In this document: in pieces, positions 55,540 to 64,000 of the stretch | Layout of the letters: each line of letters begins with the position of its first letter | How positions within the stretch are numbered: the first letter of the stretch is position 1 | Assembly (NCBI GenBank): GCA_029931535.1 | Contig: JAQPZY010001692.1 | Location: forward strand, 2,581,001-2,645,000 | DNA from: Margaritifera margaritifera | Lineage: Eukaryota > Mollusca > Bivalvia > Unionida > Margaritiferidae | Direction: 5' to 3' | DNA length: 64,000 nt | Notes under the pieces: generated by a model | What the model saw: the letters and a program-made list of their open reading frames with translations, nothing else | What the model was told of the DNA's origin: nothing | Databases searched by the model: none | Translations under genes and position numbers: made by a program

Positions 55540-56230
55540 ATAAAGTATATCAAATTCACATTCACTTCGAATTTTTTTAATGTCACCACCATATGTATGG
55601 AGGGCACAAATAGCACTACCCATGTCTGCCTCTTCCGTCCCATCCTGTCAGATAACATCATGGATTGAAATAAAATTTTGTAACAAGCAAACTTCAGTGA
55701 ATTTTTGTCCCACACCTACCACGGTGAGATAAAAAAAAGTTCACAATAATGAAATCTGACTAGTGACCTTAAATACAAAACTGTAAAGTTACTGGGCAGA
55801 CATCGAACATAACTAACTCAAAGGGCATTAGAGCAATAGTGCAGAAAAGGGGTTAAAAAAGAAACCATTTTCTTCTTTCAGTCAATGACCTTGACCTTTT
55901 ACCTTTTGAAATCAAAATTGGTAGGCTTCTTCCTTACCCCAAGTGAAAGCCATCCACAAAGATTGGTCCAGGTATGTGATGTAAAACTAATGTTATTGTT
56001 TGAAAACCATTTTTCTTCTTTCAGTTATGCTGCCCTTGACATTGCAGCTTTTGACCCTGAAATCAATAGGGTTCTTCCTTGCCCCAAGTGCAAGCCATCC
56101 ACACAGTTTGGTAACTGCATGAAGATGGTGGACAACTTGACTTGTTGTGCAGAAATGACATTGGTAACAAATAGATGGATTGATGGACATCATAACAATA
56201 CTCTCTGCCTTATGGTCAGCATATAACAAA
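55540..56230 (+). repeat. Leader segment plus GACCTTGACC array
   Basis: 55540-55860 matches the repeat surrounding the SINE at 15592 (AACAAGCAAACTTCAGTGAA, ATGAAATCTGACTAGTGACC, AAAGGGCATTAGAGCAATAG). The GACCTTGACC family then follows (AATGACCTTGACCTTTTACC, CCCCAAGTGCAAGCCATCCA, ATACTCTCTGCCTTATGG). Confidence 0.75.
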
Positions 56231-56819
56231 ATACACAAAGTTTCTGTTTTTAAAATCCACTGGACAGTGGAATATAGTATTAACTTGTATTTGCAGACTT
56301 TGCTGCTCTCAACAATGCATTGGAGAATTTGAAGGTGATGCAAGCATCATTAGTATTCATTTTTTCACTCATCTGAGGCTGGATGGTACTGTTATTCAAA
56401 CTTCCTCGATGATCTCATTGAATTTTTCTCGGCACTGAAAATGATCTTTCACAAAGTCAAACTCCATCAATCAGGAGTTCTGAAATTTATTTTATCTGGG
56501 CTTTGCTCACTTAACAGATGGCTAATTCTCCCCTAAATCACAGCTGTGTTTCGACATTTTGCATTTGAAAATGTATCACACTTACACATTACTCCAAACT
56601 TCACCGTTCCAACTAATGAAGTAATCATGTTTTGCATTTTATTCATATAGTAAAATCTTCCTTTAATGAAATATCGACACTGGTCACAAACATGCCAATA
56701 CTCTTTAATAAAGAAGGCTCCTTCATGGCAACGAAGTGTAGTAACTTTTGTTTCTTCAACATCTCTGATTTACCTAACATGAAATAAAATGGGTTGTTCT
56801 ACTTTGTGTACTTTACCAA
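56231..56819. other. Unassigned stretch
   Basis: No supported coding region or repeat is seen. Confidence 0.4.
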
Positions 56820-58030
56820 TGCAAATTAGCCTAAGGGGAGTAGTGACAAGATTTTCAAGGTGGCCATCATTGCCGCCATATTGAATGCAAAATTGGTACC
56901 ATTTTCATTTAGGACCAACTAGTTATTATAAGAAGTCTACTGGTGAAAACCCCATGTTGACATGGCTATCCATTTCGAAGGAATATAGATAGCAATATTT
57001 TCAAGATGACTACCATGGTGGCCATACTGAGGGTCAGTTTGCATTTAATTAAGGATCAACAAAACATCTTAAGAAGTCTTCTGGTGAAAACCCCATGCTA
57101 TATGACTTCCCATTTTGGTGAAATAACATTAACAAATTTTAAAGTTGGCACCATTTACATTTAGGACCAACTAGACATCATAAGAAGTCTTTTGGTTAAA
57201 GCACAATATCAACATGACCTGCCATTGTGGCAGTCGTACTGGAGATCAGATCGGCACCATTTTCATCTATGACCAACTAGACATCATCCTCAGTCTTTCA
57301 GTGAAAACCCCATGTTGATATGAACATTTATTCAGGGGAAGTAGTGATAACAAGATTTTCAAGATGGCCACTGTGGCCACTATTAGATGTCTGAGCATCA
57401 CCATTTTCATTAGGTCAAACTAGACAATCATTATAAGTCTTGTGGTAAAAACCCCATGTAGATAAAACAATAAATTTGGGTGGAGTAGTGATAACAAGAT
57501 ATTCAAATAGATGCGGTGGTGGCCATACTGGATGTGCGAGGAGCACCATTTTCCTCGAGGACCAAGCAGACATTATAAGAAGTCTTCTGGTGAAAACCCC
57601 ATTTCAATATGGCTTTTTGTTCAGAAGGAGTTGTGATAACAAGATTTCCAAGATGACTGCTGGGGTGGCCATATTGGACATCAGATCAGCACCATTTTCA
57701 TTAGGACCAACTAGACACCATAAAAAGACTTTCAATGAAAACCCCATGTTGATATGACCATCCAGGATTAGTGATTACAATATTTTCAAGATGGCCAGTG
57801 TGGTGGCCATATTAGATTTCCAATTGGCACCATTTTCATTTAGGACCATCTAGCCCATGGGATGAATGTGTGTGTAAAGTTTCATGGCAATCCTCCAGAT
57901 AGTTTAGGAGGAGTGGGGATAACAAACTTGTGCTAACGGATGGACAGATGACAGACAACAGGTGATGAATGGACAACAGATAACAGACCATCCCATAACC
58001 TCTCCTGGTCTATGACCAGTACAGCTATAA
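56820..58030 (+). repeat. GGACCAACTAGAC family, long array (about 7 units)
   Basis: Units of about 150-165 bp contain AACAAGATTTTCAAGATGGC, GGTGGCCATATTGGA, GCACCATTTTCATTTAGGAC and GGTGAAAACCCCATG. It ends with GTGTGTAAAGTTTCATGGCA, then GGAGGAGTGGGGATAACA and a CCCATAACCTCTCCTGGTC terminus. Confidence 0.85.
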
Positions 58031-58607
58031 ATTACATATCTGCCCTACAAATATAAGGTTGGAAATGTTACCATTTTGACATCTGATCTCAAGTACAACT
58101 TGCAGCTGAAATACAATGCAAACAGTAATTACAATGCAAACAGTAATTACAGAAAATGACCAAGTATAGTGGTAGATAAGCAGACAAACCATTTTTGAAC
58201 TTTCACAGGACAGTTATGTTTTCAAACTTAGCCTGCACTGACAAATGTTAATGAAACTTTATATGTCATTTGTTCTTGGTATATCTATCAATAATGATGA
58301 AAAGTGTCAGCCAAAGAGCCCCTACTTTCTCCAGTCACCTTCACAATTGTTAGACTACCCTGTAGAAGTCATGAATTTTGTGACTGAAGCTGAATTCTGA
58401 AGTCCACAGCCACCACCACAGTAATATTGCTGTCAGTGCTTTTCAAGTGCTTGACAAGTACAATAAGTACGTTTATATATTCTGCCTTCAAGCTAAGGAA
58501 AATACTTTGCAAATTCTGTAATTATGTATATTGTCATATGTATGTGATTATACGACCGACTTACTACCACACTGCAGACTTAGAGAATACTCATGTGTTT
58601 CCACCCC

Positions 58608-58666
<59 letters not shown>

Positions 58667-58979
58667 CGATCCTTACATTTATCCAAGTTCAACTGGACAT
58701 TTTGATGGATTTCGGAGACGCACATTAATCTGCTGTTTGTAATATATAATCATAAAAAAAAAAGTTTTGACCCCTCTATAGGTCTGATCAGGTGGTAGCA
58801 GCAAACCACAAGTTTATCCCTTTGATTTGCTACAGATTTCCGCACAATTTGTTTAGTTTTAAACAAAATGTATTTACACAGTATTGCCAATTGTAATGTT
58901 GCTACATTTGTTTTGTTGCTACAGATGTCTATTTCTATTTCCCTTTAATTCCTGACTGCTGGCATCAGATCAAAATCTT
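58031..58979. other. Unassigned stretch with (TA)n
   Basis: A (TA)n tract of about 27 repeats lies at 58610-58663. A 17-bp tandem duplication (CAATGCAAACAGTAATTAC) is at about 58110-58150. No gene is supported. Confidence 0.5.
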
Positions 58980-59515
58980 TTATATCAACACCACCAATTA
59001 TTATTTTAAGTTCGTCAAGAGTGTCAACACTCAGCCTGCACCACAGCTTTGTTTTGAAATATTCTGGTGCAAAAATCCGTGCTCACATTCCACGCTTAAC
59101 ACTGGAAGTACATGTGAAATTTCTATCAAACAAATCACATTCGGGTATCATCCATTCACTGAAACCAGCTTTGTCAATCATTCAGCTCCTGACAGTCTCT
59201 ATAATTGTTTACAAAATTTACTTCAGAATCCCCCACTCATTACTTGTTGGGCATTGATGACTGTGGCACTGTGCTCTATTGGTTGACTGTAATGAGTGAT
59301 CAAAGTGTCCATGTAATTGTTACCAACCAGTGGCATGTCACCAACATTTGCAGGAAAAATGTTTGACTCAAACACAGTGAATGCATTCAAATTTGCATGG
59401 TCCAGGAATCTATCATGTATATACACTGTTACTGCTCTGGCTTTGTCATATGACAAACACTCCAGTTCTATTCCTTTGAAGTGACTGCTTTGCACCTGAC
59501 TGTAAAAAACTCATT
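58980..59515 (-). pseudogene. hAT-type dimerisation-domain relic (ZNF862/KIAA1586-like)
   Basis: On the minus strand 59495-59223 is open and reads IHDRFLDHANLNAFTVFESN and GNNYMDTLITHYSQPIEHSA. This resembles the segment before the C-terminus of hAT-derived, ZNF862-like proteins (RF..H..L..A...FD..N). Downstream, at about 59140-58985, the frame shifts, and ISHVLPVLSVECEHGFLHQN appears, followed in another frame by RLSVDTLDELKIIIGG. These match the hAT C-terminal motif (lPvsSv.CErgFS..N.iKt..R.rL..dtLd.L). The order is correct for one protein, with at least two frameshifts. An acceptor-like TTTTTTACAG lies near 59510. The upstream catalytic part is not in the window. Confidence 0.75.
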
Positions 59516-60149
59516 GCAGAGCAGCCCAATATGGTGTATTTTTCTGAGGTACAAGTGATGTAAAAAAATCCAACAACATGTTGCTTCATGGTAATGTATG
59601 TCAAATCTATTGTCTACAAACACCAGCTAAGAGTTACAGTTTTCATCTTTATTATGCTTAAACTCTGACATGGTGAGTAGTGTTCTCTCAAGCAGTAAAC
59701 AAGGACATACTTATAACTGTCTTATCAAGACATATATAAGGCTATCAATTTAAAAAAAAAAAAAAAATTCAGAATAACAAACAAACATCTTTAAAACTGA
59801 GAAGCCAATCTTTGAAATTTACTGATTAAGTTGCCCTTCTCTACCCCCATTTAACCAGCTAACATTGAGCAGTAAAGCCTTAAGGCAGTTGTCACCTCTA
59901 TTGATTGCCCGACAAAGAAACAATGTGTAAACTTTACCTTTTTATCTTGGAATTAAGTTCAGTTTGCAACAATATTATTGACTGTCTAACAAAGAAACAA
60001 TCTGTCAACTATGCATAAACACATCATAGACGATTTGATATGATGATATCTGGGATATCCTATGAACAATATCCGTTGCTCCAAGTATGTGCCATTCACA
60101 ACCTTTGAACTGCTGGTCATGTCTGGCAAATACAGGTATTTAAGGGTGC

Positions 60150-60240
<91 letters not shown>

Positions 60241-61535
60241 TTCATTGTGTAATTTTGTACTTAGGCCAATGGCCTTATGCGAAATACAATCAAGTTCTTC
60301 TTCTATCACAATTCACAGGCCAGATACAGAAAAATGTATAAGTAATTAGAGTAAAATAATGACAACTTGAACACCATCAGATTCTCTTAGAAACTGTTCC
60401 AACAGGTACTTAAATGCTGAAATTAAAAGTCAACAAAAGTGGTTTGATTGCCCGATTATCGATTTCTTTTTGCAGCCATCTACCTCATTAGGCTTGCCTT
60501 CACAGCCTGATGATCAGCTTCTTTGCCAATCACTTGGCATAATAATCCTTGATACAAGTCAATTATCATGGATAAGAATCTCAGTTAGAACTCGGCTGCA
60601 TGTTCCACTGATGTATAAAATAGTTATGTGTGAGCAGCTGAAAAAATCCCTATACGTCAAATGGTGAAGATAGAAATAAAAATACCTTTAACTAAATCTG
60701 CCATCCAATCATTAAAATCTTTAAGTAAAATATATTTTAGGCACAGAAAATCTATTATGATCGAAATGGTTGTTTTCCTCATTTCAAGTTCTTCTTCTAA
60801 GATTCCCCTTGCTCCACTTTCATATTCATCATTTTGTTCACCAGAAAAAAACAGTATTGTTTAATAGCCTTTTAGTAGAGGCCTTGATTGCACAAGGCAA
60901 TTCAATTTTTAGAAGTGAAAGTCGTACTGACTAATTGAAACTTGCAACCTTGAGCTCATTTTACAGTTTTAGAATGCAATTTTGGGGACAATTTAGAAAG
61001 TAAGATATTCAAAGTTTTCATCTTTTTAAAATATCATAATTGGTTAAAAATAAAATAATTTATTAATTCATTCATTTCATTAATTTATTCGTTCTTTCAT
61101 TTAATTTTTTTCTTCATTCTGGTGTGTTGTATAACGATGTTGTTTATTTTGACATCATGGCAAGGAACATGGTAATGAAGAAGTCTATATAAAACTCCAA
61201 GATGACTTGCACTAAACATTTGGGAGGTCTATAAAATCCACACAACTGCTTGTCCTAATGAGCAACTTTTCTCTACATAATGGAATGAAATTGTAGGCAT
61301 ACCATGACTGATGATACACTTTTAAAAAAATTTGCAAGTATTATTTACAAAGTTTATCTCAGATAATAGATCCACCCCAAACTTTTCTTAAAATTTATAT
61401 TTCTGATCATCTGGTCTTATGATGCGAGAAATACCATAATGCCCTGCATAACGAGTAGCAATTATAAATGTACTGAGCCCTGTATTGGCAAAAGAGTTCT
61501 CACATAAAATTGCTATTCACCAAAATACTGGCACC
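59516..61535. other. Unassigned stretch with (TA)n
   Basis: A (TA)n tract of about 43 repeats lies at 60152-60238 and a poly-A run at about 59752-59767. A 65-codon frame at 60470-60667 follows a TTTTTGCAG acceptor-like site but shows no recognisable domain. Nothing else is supported. Confidence 0.45.
60152..60238. repeat. (TA)n microsatellite
   Basis: Uninterrupted AT dinucleotides over 87 bases. It reads as Ile-Tyr in both strands and codes for nothing. Confidence 0.98.
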
Positions 61536-61543
61536 ATATAGCC

Positions 61544-61737
61544 CAGTGGTCCCCAACACAGTGCCCATGGGCGCCATGGCTCCCGCAAAGGTTTTTTGTG
61601 TGCCCGCGGAAGAGGTTATATGGAAAGAGGTTATAATGAATAATGAAAAAAATGGGTTAAATTAATTGGTTGGCGCCTGCCACTCTCTCATAAACTCACA
61701 AATGTGCTCATAGGCACAAAAAGGTTGGGGACCCCTG
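61544..61737. mobile_element. hAT MITE with perfect 8-bp TSD
   Basis: The termini are CAGTGGTCCCCAACACAGTG and, in complement, CAGGGGTCCCCAACCTTTTT. ATATAGCC flanks it exactly at 61536-61543 and 61738-61745. It carries inner phrases (GCGCCATGGCTCCCGC, GTGCCCGCGGAAG) of a style known from Charlie-type hAT MITEs. It is 194 bp and encodes nothing. Confidence 0.95.
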
Positions 61738-61745
61738 ATATAGCC

Positions 61746-62271
61746 AGTATTGTGTTGACATGCCATTAAACCCTACTATATACGTATACCCCAAAACTAT
61801 ACAAGATATAATCCTTTTCTTTAATTTAAAAAAAATTAATCACACAGTTAAATTGATTCAACAAGTCAGTTATTAAATACACTTATCCCTTGACAACTTG
61901 CAATCAACAGGTTCCATAAACGTTGACCGCAGCATAAGTGAGATAGTGAGGGAGACTAAAATTTTAGTTAACACTAATAATTGGTGAGAGGGAGGTGCTG
62001 TTAGCGACTTTTGCTGATCCATCAGAATTATAATATCCTTTGTCCAAAAACAAATATTTGTATAATGGACTGTAATATGAATGGATATTTCAACTTTAGA
62101 AGTCAATTCAAGTTTATAAATTGATGACAGACTTTAAATATAAAGCAAGTTGACATGCAGTACTCAAAACTGCATCAGTACTGTTGGAGCTGCCCCCTTC
62201 TCAGTTTCAGAGCACATTTATTCATAAGCAACTGCCAATGAACAAAAACTGCATTGCTGGAAATGCACTCA
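61746..62271. other. Unassigned stretch with a lone Tigger-like end
   Basis: TACACTTATCCCTTGACAAC followed by TTGC at about 61879-61902 resembles the left end of the elements at 32430 and 36843, but no matching right end was found. Confidence 0.35.
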
Positions 62272-62493
62272 TAAACTTAACACCATTTTTCAGCACATGA
62301 TAAGCTATACATGGTGGCCAGTATATTTGGAGGAGGAAGAACCTGGGAAGAACCACTGACCTACAGGAAGCTACTGGCAAGCTTTCTCAAATACCCATGT
62401 TGGCAGAGCCAAGGCTCTAACCCACATCGACAGAGCTGAAATGTCAGTGATATGTAAAGGTGACCACTTTAGACCACTCTGCCACCCGGGACC
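62272..62493 (-). mobile_element. tRNA-derived SINE, family 1 (no TSD seen)
   Basis: The minus strand has GGCAGAGTGGTCTAAAGTGG and a degraded B box (GGGTTAGAGCC), with the shared body GCCAGTAGCTTCCTGTAGGT and TGGCCACCATGTATAGCTTA. The distal 3' tail is missing. It abuts a GGACCAACTAGAC array. Confidence 0.8.
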
Positions 62494-63330
62494 GTTTCAT
62501 TTAGGACCAACTAGACATCATAAGAAGTCTTCTGGTGAGAACCCTATGGCAATATTACTTTTCATTCAGGAGGATTAGCAATAACAAGATTTTCAAGATG
62601 GCCACTGTGGTGACCATATTGGACATCAGATCGGCACCATTTTCATTTAGGACCAACCAGACATCATAAAAAGTCTTCTGGTGAAAACCCCACGGCAATA
62701 TTACATTTCGTCCTGAAGAAGTAGCGATAGCAAGCTTTTCAAGGTGGCAACAGTGGTGGCCATATTGGACATAACATTGGCACCATTTTCATTTAGGACC
62801 AACTAGACATCGTTAGTAATATTTTAGTAAAAACTCCATGTTGATATGACCATCCATTCAGGCGAAGTAGCGATAACAAGATTTTCAAGATGGCCACCCT
62901 GGTGGCCATATTGACCACCAGATCAGCACCATTTTCATTTAGGACCAACTAGACATCATAAGAAGTCTTCTGATGAAAATCCAATGTCAATATAACTTTC
63001 CATTCAGGAGGAGTAGCAATAACAAGATTTTCAAGATGGCCTTGTAGTGGCCACATTGGACATCAGATTGATCCTATTTTCATTTAAGACCAAATAGACA
63101 TTATAAAAAGTCTTTTAGTGAAAACCCCATGCTGATATGACCATCCATTCAGGAGGAATAGCAATAACAAGATTTTCAAGATGGCCATTTTCATTTAGGA
63201 CCAACTAGACCATGGGACAAATGTATGTGTAAAGATTTGTGGCAATCCTCCAAGTTGTTTAGATGGATTAGCGATAACAACTTGTGCCAATGGATGGATG
63301 AACGATGGACCATCCCATAATCCGTGGAGA
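62494..63330 (+). repeat. GGACCAACTAGAC family array (about 5 units)
   Basis: It contains the cleanest units: TTTCATTTAGGACCAACTAG, ACATCATAAGAAGTCTTCTG, CATTCAGGAGGAGTAGCAAT and AACAAGATTTTCAAGATGGC. The spacing is ~160 bp. It ends ACCATCCCATAATC. Confidence 0.88.
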
Positions 63331-63379
63331 AGAAAATATTACTGCAATACACTACTCACTGAGATGCATCAACATAAAA

Positions 63380-63880
63380 AGTTTCATCAGGGTAGAAACA
63401 ATATTTGATTAGAAGTAATATTGTTAAAGATACAAAGGCTCTAACAAAGAAATGTCGGAAAATACGAATATCACTCAAGCATGAAAATTAAGTCAACAGT
63501 ACAACCTATGCTGGGTAAAGTTAAGTTACTCAATTCTAGATGCACACACAAATTTTCATGTACAAGTGAAATAAGATCCAAGATACTTAACTTTACTTAA
63601 CTAATATATAACTTAAAATACAAAAGTCACTCAAACATGAAAATTAAGTCACAGTGGCCTATCTTTGGCATGGTTGCGTTACTGTCCTTGAGGATGCATC
63701 AATATATTAATTTCTGTGAGTGTAGGTGAAATAGGGTTCAAGATATTAAGGGTGTAACAAACAGTTGAAATTACAAAAGTAACAAGCTTGAAAATTAGGA
63801 CCAAGTGACCTAGTATGGTATGATTAAGTCACTCACCTTGAGAAGCATCCACATACAAATTTTTGTAAGTGGAAGTGAAT
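63380..63880 (+). repeat. ~170-bp array, 'CATGAAAATTAAGTCA' family (about 3 units)
   Basis: CTCAAGCATGAAAATTAAGT, CTCAAACATGAAAATTAAGT and CAAGCTTGAAAATTAGG begin successive copies. Each is followed by AGTTACT-type and GATGCATC-type phrases, then ATAAGATCCAAGATACTTAA or its relatives. Confidence 0.65.
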
Positions 63881-63884
63881 GTGG

Positions 63885-64000
63885 TTTTTTGGTTTAACAT
63901 CATTTTTTAGCACATGATAGGCTATATGTGGTGGCCAGTATATTTGGTGGAGAAAGAACCCGGGAAGAACCACTGACCCATGAGAAGCTACTGGCAAGCT
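63885..64000 (-). mobile_element. tRNA-derived SINE, family 1, cut by the window end
   Basis: The 3' half of the element is present (TTTGGTTTAACATCATTTTT, then AGCACATGATAGGCTATATG). The tRNA-like head lies beyond position 64000. Confidence 0.85.

Noticed and set aside
59021..59257. Plus-strand 78-codon frame
   Set aside because: It is antisense to the hAT-type relic on the minus strand, whose motifs are recognisable.
54865..60349. Ile/Tyr-repeat small proteins at 54865, 58427, 58531, 59986 and 60062
   Set aside because: These are translations of (TA)n tracts and read the same on both strands.
60470..60667. 65-codon frame after a TTTTTGCAG acceptor-like site
   Set aside because: No domain, no partner exon and no second line of evidence.
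61879..61902. A further TA-flanked Tigger-like element
   Set aside because: Only one end-like sequence was found; no inverted partner lies within a plausible distance.

Overview
This is metazoan DNA, most likely from a mollusc and probably a bivalve. It is AT-rich, CpG-poor and intron- or intergenic-like, and I can support no intact host protein-coding gene. The bivalve call rests on dispersed repeat families I associate with bivalve assemblies (the GAGGCCCAAGTGGGCC...CTCACCTGG / GGCCAGGTGAGCTAAA family, the GACCTTGACCTTTGACC family, the GGGCAATAACT family and tRNA-derived SINEs). The species cannot be decided from this window.

Layout. 1-9.4 kb: a 46-bp minisatellite, a fold-back repeat, a decayed minus-strand coding-like segment (about 3.46-4.02 kb) and the first dispersed repeat blocks. 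9.484-14.626 kb: seven tandem copies of a ~754-bp unit, each made of a TTAA-flanked inverted-terminal-repeat core plus a 131-bp spacer. 15.6-19.4 kb: a SINE with a 13-bp target duplication, then tandem arrays carrying nuclear-receptor-like half-sites. 21.2-22.8 kb: a family of small MITEs with nested hairpins. 24.8-25.9 kb: a 55-bp minisatellite enclosed by terminal inverted repeats. 26.1-29.3 kb: SINEs, a TA-flanked MITE and another tandem family. 30.3-31.25 kb: three tandem copies of an exon-like module. 32.4-38.3 kb: two related TA-flanked pogo/Tigger-like elements; the first carries a second TA-flanked element and the second preserves the empty site. Between them lies a broken LINE holding a SINE and a MITE. 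39.6-41.5 kb: a SINE-like repeat and a gutted hAT element. 44.463-50.299 kb: a complete LTR retrotransposon. 53.5-55.1 kb: a hAT-like element inside a 26-bp minisatellite. 59 kb: a minus-strand hAT/ZNF862-like dimerisation-domain relic. 61.5 kb: a hAT MITE with a perfect 8-bp target duplication. The right end is SINEs and tandem dispersed repeats.

The most notable object is the LTR element. Its domains run gag (SCAN-like capsid), CCHC knuckle, protease, integrase with GPY/F module, then reverse transcriptase and an RNase H remnant ending just before the 3' LTR. Integrase therefore lies upstream of RT, the copia-like order that defines Gmr1-type elements among Ty3/gypsy retrotransposons. The copy is defective (several frameshifts and a large RT-RNase H deletion), yet its LTRs are about 97% alike and its 4-bp target duplication is intact. 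That suggests a fairly recent insertion copied in trans from an already damaged template.

The genes do not form a working pathway. The window records transposon layers, and several insertions can be ordered by nesting, target duplications and empty sites.
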